DNA of 8,732 bases from JBBSEZ01 sp038239195 (GTDB taxonomy: Bacteria > Planctomycetota > Planctomycetia > Gemmatales > Gemmataceae). Location of the stretch: positions 1 through 8,732 of the forward strand of contig JBBSEZ010000416.1 of NCBI GenBank assembly GCA_038239195.1. Reading direction: 5' to 3'. The notes beneath the pieces are model-generated. The model ran no database searches, had not been told where the DNA came from, and saw only the letters and a list, made by a program, of their open reading frames with translations. Both the position numbers and the translations under genes were made by a program. This document shows, piece after piece, positions 7,056 to 8,732 of the stretch. Position 1 is the stretch's first letter, and each line of letters starts with the position of its first letter.

Positions 7056-7895
7056 TCAGCCCTTGCCCTTACTGAGCTTTTTGAGGGCCGAGCCTTTGTG
7101 CATGGCCAGGTGGTCGGTTTTGTCGCTCTCGATCAAGTATTGGGGCTCCTCCTTCGAGGCGCGAACCGTGTACCCCTTGAACGTGATTGCGGAGGTGATT
7201 TTTTTCTTGATCGTTCCCCGGACTCGGCCTGCTTCCGAGTTCCACGAAACATGATCTCCTACTTTGAAGGTCTGTGCCATTGGTAGATCTCCTTTACAAA
7301 TTGGCGCCTGCGGCTTTGTTTGAATCTTGGCGGACGGATTGGGTTCCGAGCCAGCCTCCGGTGGATAGGTGAGGCGTTTTCCCTTCACGACGGCCCAAGG
7401 CCTGAGTGTATGCTTCTGGCAATGGGTTGCACTCATGATGTGCTCCACCCCGAAACCCTGTGCCACCAACGCATCGGCAATCAGTGAGCGATGGCAGCGC
7501 CAGGGCACCGCCTCGGCGCACATCAAGGCGACTCGTTCTTGCCGGGTCAGGTCGATCAGCGCTTGCAAATTCTCCTTGAACTCCGGTGTCTGCATGTAGT
7601 CGGCGTAACCTCGGAAGGACAAGTTCCGCCAGGCTTTGTTCGGTGAATCGGGGCGCGCGTGCCGCAAGCCCCCCAGCCCTGCCATGTGCGTATAGCTGAT
7701 ACCAGCGGATCGCAAAGCGGCCGGCAAGGTTTCCTGGTTGAACTGAGGGTTGTGCCGCGAGCGTGGTATCGTCCGCACATCCACGAGTCGCGTCACACAG
7801 TGAGCTTGCAAAAGGTGAAGGAAGAGAACAAGTTCGCGCGTCGAATGTCCAATAGTCAGCACGACAACGGGGTTTTTCGCGGTGCGCTTCCTCAT
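7056..7895 (-). CDS. DUF488 protein continuing in frame into a DUF2945 (Tudor-like) domain
   Basis: The 279-residue frame has two domains. Residues 8-178 are a DUF488 domain: TIGHSTRELVLF (14-25), RLVDVRTIPRSRHNPQFN (36-53), YTHMAGLGGLR (68-78), FRGYADYM (94-101) and the CAEAVPWRCHR motif (126-136), with conserved Cys126, Cys134 and His135. Residues 179-205 are a Pro/Ser/Lys-rich linker. Residues 206-279 are a DUF2945/hypervirulence-type Tudor domain: KVGDHVSWNSEAGRVRGTI, then GYTVRASKEEPQYLIESDKT and a basic tail. The two families are normally separate small proteins. The DUF2945 part has its own Met and a strong ribosome binding site, so it may also, or only, be made alone. A stop in another frame (7294-7296) lies just before that site, so a one-base error in the linker could equally have merged two genes. 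The start at 7895 fits the homology but has a weak upstream site; an in-frame GTG lies at 7967. Function of both families is unsettled. Confidence 0.8.
   Translation of the reverse strand: MRKRTAKNPVVVLTIGHSTRELVLFLHLLQAHCVTRLVDVRTIPRSRHNPQFNQETLPAALRSAGISYTHMAGLGGLRHARPDSPNKAWRNLSFRGYADYMQTPEFKENLQALIDLTRQERVALMCAEAVPWRCHRSLIADALVAQGFGVEHIMSATHCQKHTLRPWAVVKGKRLTYPPEAGSEPNPSAKIQTKPQAPICKGDLPMAQTFKVGDHVSWNSEAGRVRGTIKKKITSAITFKGYTVRASKEEPQYLIESDKTDHLAMHKGSALKKLSKGKG
7281..7294 (-). promoter_or_regulatory. Internal ribosome binding site for a standalone DUF2945 protein
   Basis: On the minus strand AAGGAG (7289-7294) precedes ATG at 7278-7280 by 8 nt, inside the open frame of the DUF488-DUF2945 gene. 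Translation from here would give a complete 74-residue DUF2945 protein (7056-7280). The linker residues K-G-D are simply the translation of this site, which suggests the site came first and the read-through is secondary. Confidence 0.65.
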
Positions 7896-7968
7896 GATAG
7901 GTATCCCGCGGCAGAGCTGGACATCTTTCCGTTCACATTTGGTGCTGGCCGTGTTCGCTAATCGCACG

Positions 7969-7998
7969 ATCTTTCTCCCGTTTCCATCGAGATGTCAA
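7969..7998 (-). promoter_or_regulatory. Candidate promoter for the DUF488-DUF2945 gene
   Basis: A perfect TTGACA (7993-7998, minus strand) lies just after the YeaO-type stop codon. AAAGAT (7969-7974) follows after 18 nt and matches the -10 consensus at only three positions. It would give a leader of about 65 nt before the start at 7895. The strong -35 and weak -10 make this a tentative call. Confidence 0.3.
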
Positions 7999-8001
7999 TC
8001 A

Positions 8002-8352
8002 CTATCGCTTATCGCCGTCGAAGATGCTTTTCAGGACCACCGCCTCATTGTGTTCCTCATCCTTCGCGCCGTACATCAGGGTGACGGTATGCTCTTCGCA
8101 CTTTTCCTTCAGCAGCTTGACGGCGTCCTTCTTCTCTCGGAGTTCCTTCCGGTAACGGACCTGGAACTGCTTCCATTTGGCCGGGTCGTGACCGAACCAC
8201 TTGCGCAGCTCCGTGCTCGGGGCCACGTCCTTCAGCCACAATTTCACCGCCGCGCGCTCCTTGGTCAAGCCGCGCGGCCACAGGCGATCGACCAAGATTC
8301 GCAAACCGTCCTTCCGGGAAGGCTTTTCGTAAACTCGCTTCAGTTGGATCAT
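8002..8352 (-). CDS. DUF488 family protein, YeaO type
   Basis: This 116-residue cytoplasmic protein matches the short YeaO-type branch of DUF488, distinct from the longer DUF488 protein next to it. Diagnostic blocks are RVYEKPSRKDGLRILVDRLW (6-25) and PRGLTKERAAVKLWLKDVAP (26-45), then ELRKWFGHDPAKWKQF (48-63) and VTLMYGAKDEEHNEAVVL (90-107). The frame is open to 8610, but the region before 8352 is Arg-rich shadow sequence; the start at 8352 begins the homology and has GAGGAG 9 nt upstream. The start codon overlaps the stop of a small upstream frame (ATGA), which points to translational coupling. The next gene downstream begins 106 bp later. The biochemical role of the family is unknown. Confidence 0.9.
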   Translation of the reverse strand: MIQLKRVYEKPSRKDGLRILVDRLWPRGLTKERAAVKLWLKDVAPSTELRKWFGHDPAKWKQFQVRYRKELREKKDAVKLLKEKCEEHTVTLMYGAKDEEHNEAVVLKSIFDGDKR

Positions 8353-8521
8353 TGCTGGATACTCCTCGGCGCGAGTATTCTTTCGCGCGGTGGCGCGGAC
8401 GGCACTTGCTCGCTTGCCTTTTTCCGCTCCTGCTCTTCGTTCGCTTGCTGCCGGATCACGGGCTTGACGCCTTCGCCGTGTTCCTCGATGAGGACGCCGC
8501 CAGCTCGAACAAAAGGCCCAT
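8349..8521 (-). CDS. Small unrecognised reading frame coupled to the YeaO-type gene, probably frameshifted near its start
   Basis: A minus-strand frame ending in TGA at 8349-8351 overlaps the YeaO-type start by four bases (ATGA). It is open from 8525, has coding-like GC-rich third positions, and encodes a charged peptide of about 58 residues containing GGVLIEEHGEGVKPVIRQQ and NEEQERKKASEQ. It has no ATG, GTG or TTG before a GTG at 8459. An ATG at 8521 with an excellent GGAGG site lies in the frame one base off and by itself gives only 21 residues. One missing base between 8519 and about 8500 would join this start to the coupled frame. I do not recognise the family. The alternative is a start at GTG 8459, giving 36 residues. 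Confidence 0.4.
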
Positions 8522-8525
8522 CGCT

Positions 8526-8610
8526 TCACTCCTCCTCTGGCGGCACCGTCATGTCGTCGGCGGATGCCTGACTTGAGGAACTGGTCTTCTCTTTGAGTGT
8601 TCCCCGCCAT
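8526..8610 (-). CDS. Possible tiny acidic peptide upstream of the coupled frame
   Basis: A minus-strand frame ends in EEE-stop at 8526-8528, with the GAG codons doubling as the ribosome binding site of the ATG at 8521. Reading back, it gives a Ser-rich, then acidic segment (SSSSQASADDMTVPPEEE). An ATG at 8610 would begin it if one G were removed from the GGGG at 8602-8605, giving 27 residues; as written, that ATG is in the Arg-rich frame. The only in-frame start is the ATG at 8552, giving 8 residues. No family is recognised, and this may be noise. Confidence 0.2.
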
Positions 8611-8643
8611 CCGTTCTACGGTGCAGGTTTGGTGCCGTCGGCG

Positions 8644-8668
8644 CTCCGCCTTTCTTTGATACGCGGAG
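8644..8668. repeat. Hairpin CTCCGC/GCGGAG
   Basis: A 6-bp stem (8644-8649 with 8663-8668) encloses a 13-nt A/T-rich loop. It lies upstream of the small minus-strand frames and has no T-run on either side, so a role in the leader or a chance occurrence is as likely as a terminator. Confidence 0.25.
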
Positions 8669-8688
8669 GCAAAGCTGAACTTTCGCAG

Positions 8689-8717
8689 ATTTTCTGAACG
8701 CTTGAACAGTTAGCCAA
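8689..8717 (-). promoter_or_regulatory. Candidate promoter for the YeaO-type gene cluster
   Basis: On the minus strand TTGGCT (8712-8717) and GAAAAT (8689-8694) are separated by 17 nt. Each box is a partial match. Apart from this and the hairpin, 8611-8732 shows no recognisable gene. Confidence 0.22.
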
Positions 8718-8732
8718 GGGCTTGCGGGGGGG

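Noticed and set aside
8509..8518. Possible -1 slippery site at the start of the small coupled frame
   Set aside because: The CCTTTTG sequence does not allow good re-pairing of both tRNAs and no downstream structure stands out; a simple indel is more economical.
7882..8571. 229-codon plus-strand frame across the YeaO-type gene
   Set aside because: It is antisense to the YeaO-type protein, whose motifs are unambiguous on the minus strand.

Overview
The window looks like a fragment of a high-GC Planctomycetota-type chromosome. The main reasons are a Tat-exported DUF1501 protein and, just downstream, the N-terminus of a DUF1080-like secreted protein, both characteristic of that phylum, plus GC-rich third codon positions throughout. 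This assignment is inferred from protein families, not from a marker gene. No rRNA, tRNA or CRISPR array was found.

Layout, left to right. Positions 1-141 are unassigned DNA abutting a broken DUF1080-like gene (104-268, minus). A full DUF1501 gene follows (322-1725, minus), with a candidate promoter whose spacer is a G9 run and an 18-bp perfect palindrome further upstream. After a roughly 470-bp gap comes a co-directional minus-strand group: transaldolase (2196-3344), a large membrane cytochrome b fused to a molybdopterin oxidoreductase domain (3436-5061) and a small cupin (5070-5396). The cupin and cytochrome genes are 8 bp apart and are almost certainly cotranscribed. An IS66-family element lies at 5501-7044 with 11-bp inverted repeats. 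Its transposase, the only convincing plus-strand gene, is broken by a frameshift. Right of it, again on the minus strand, are a DUF488 protein running in frame into a DUF2945 domain (7056-7895), a short YeaO-type DUF488 protein (8002-8352) and one or two tiny coupled reading frames (8349-8610).

How the genes may work together. Apart from the insertion element, everything is on the minus strand. The DUF488, DUF488-DUF2945, cupin, cytochrome/Mo-oxidoreductase and transaldolase genes could be remnants of one accessory cluster for redox or stress physiology, split by the IS66 insertion between 5397 and 7055. That is inference from orientation and spacing. The Mo-oxidoreductase/cupin pair would act at the membrane and cytoplasm in electron transfer and sensing, while transaldolase belongs to the pentose phosphate pathway. 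The DUF488 and DUF2945 families have no settled biochemical role.

Nothing here amounts to a clear new defence or mobile system. The most interesting points are the DUF488-DUF2945 read-through fusion with its own internal ribosome binding site, the unannotated small reading frame coupled by an ATGA overlap to the YeaO-type gene, the abrupt break in the DUF1080-like gene, and the palindrome and G-tract upstream of the DUF1501 gene. Several reading frames are off by one base, so either real decay or base-calling errors in G/C runs must be kept in mind.
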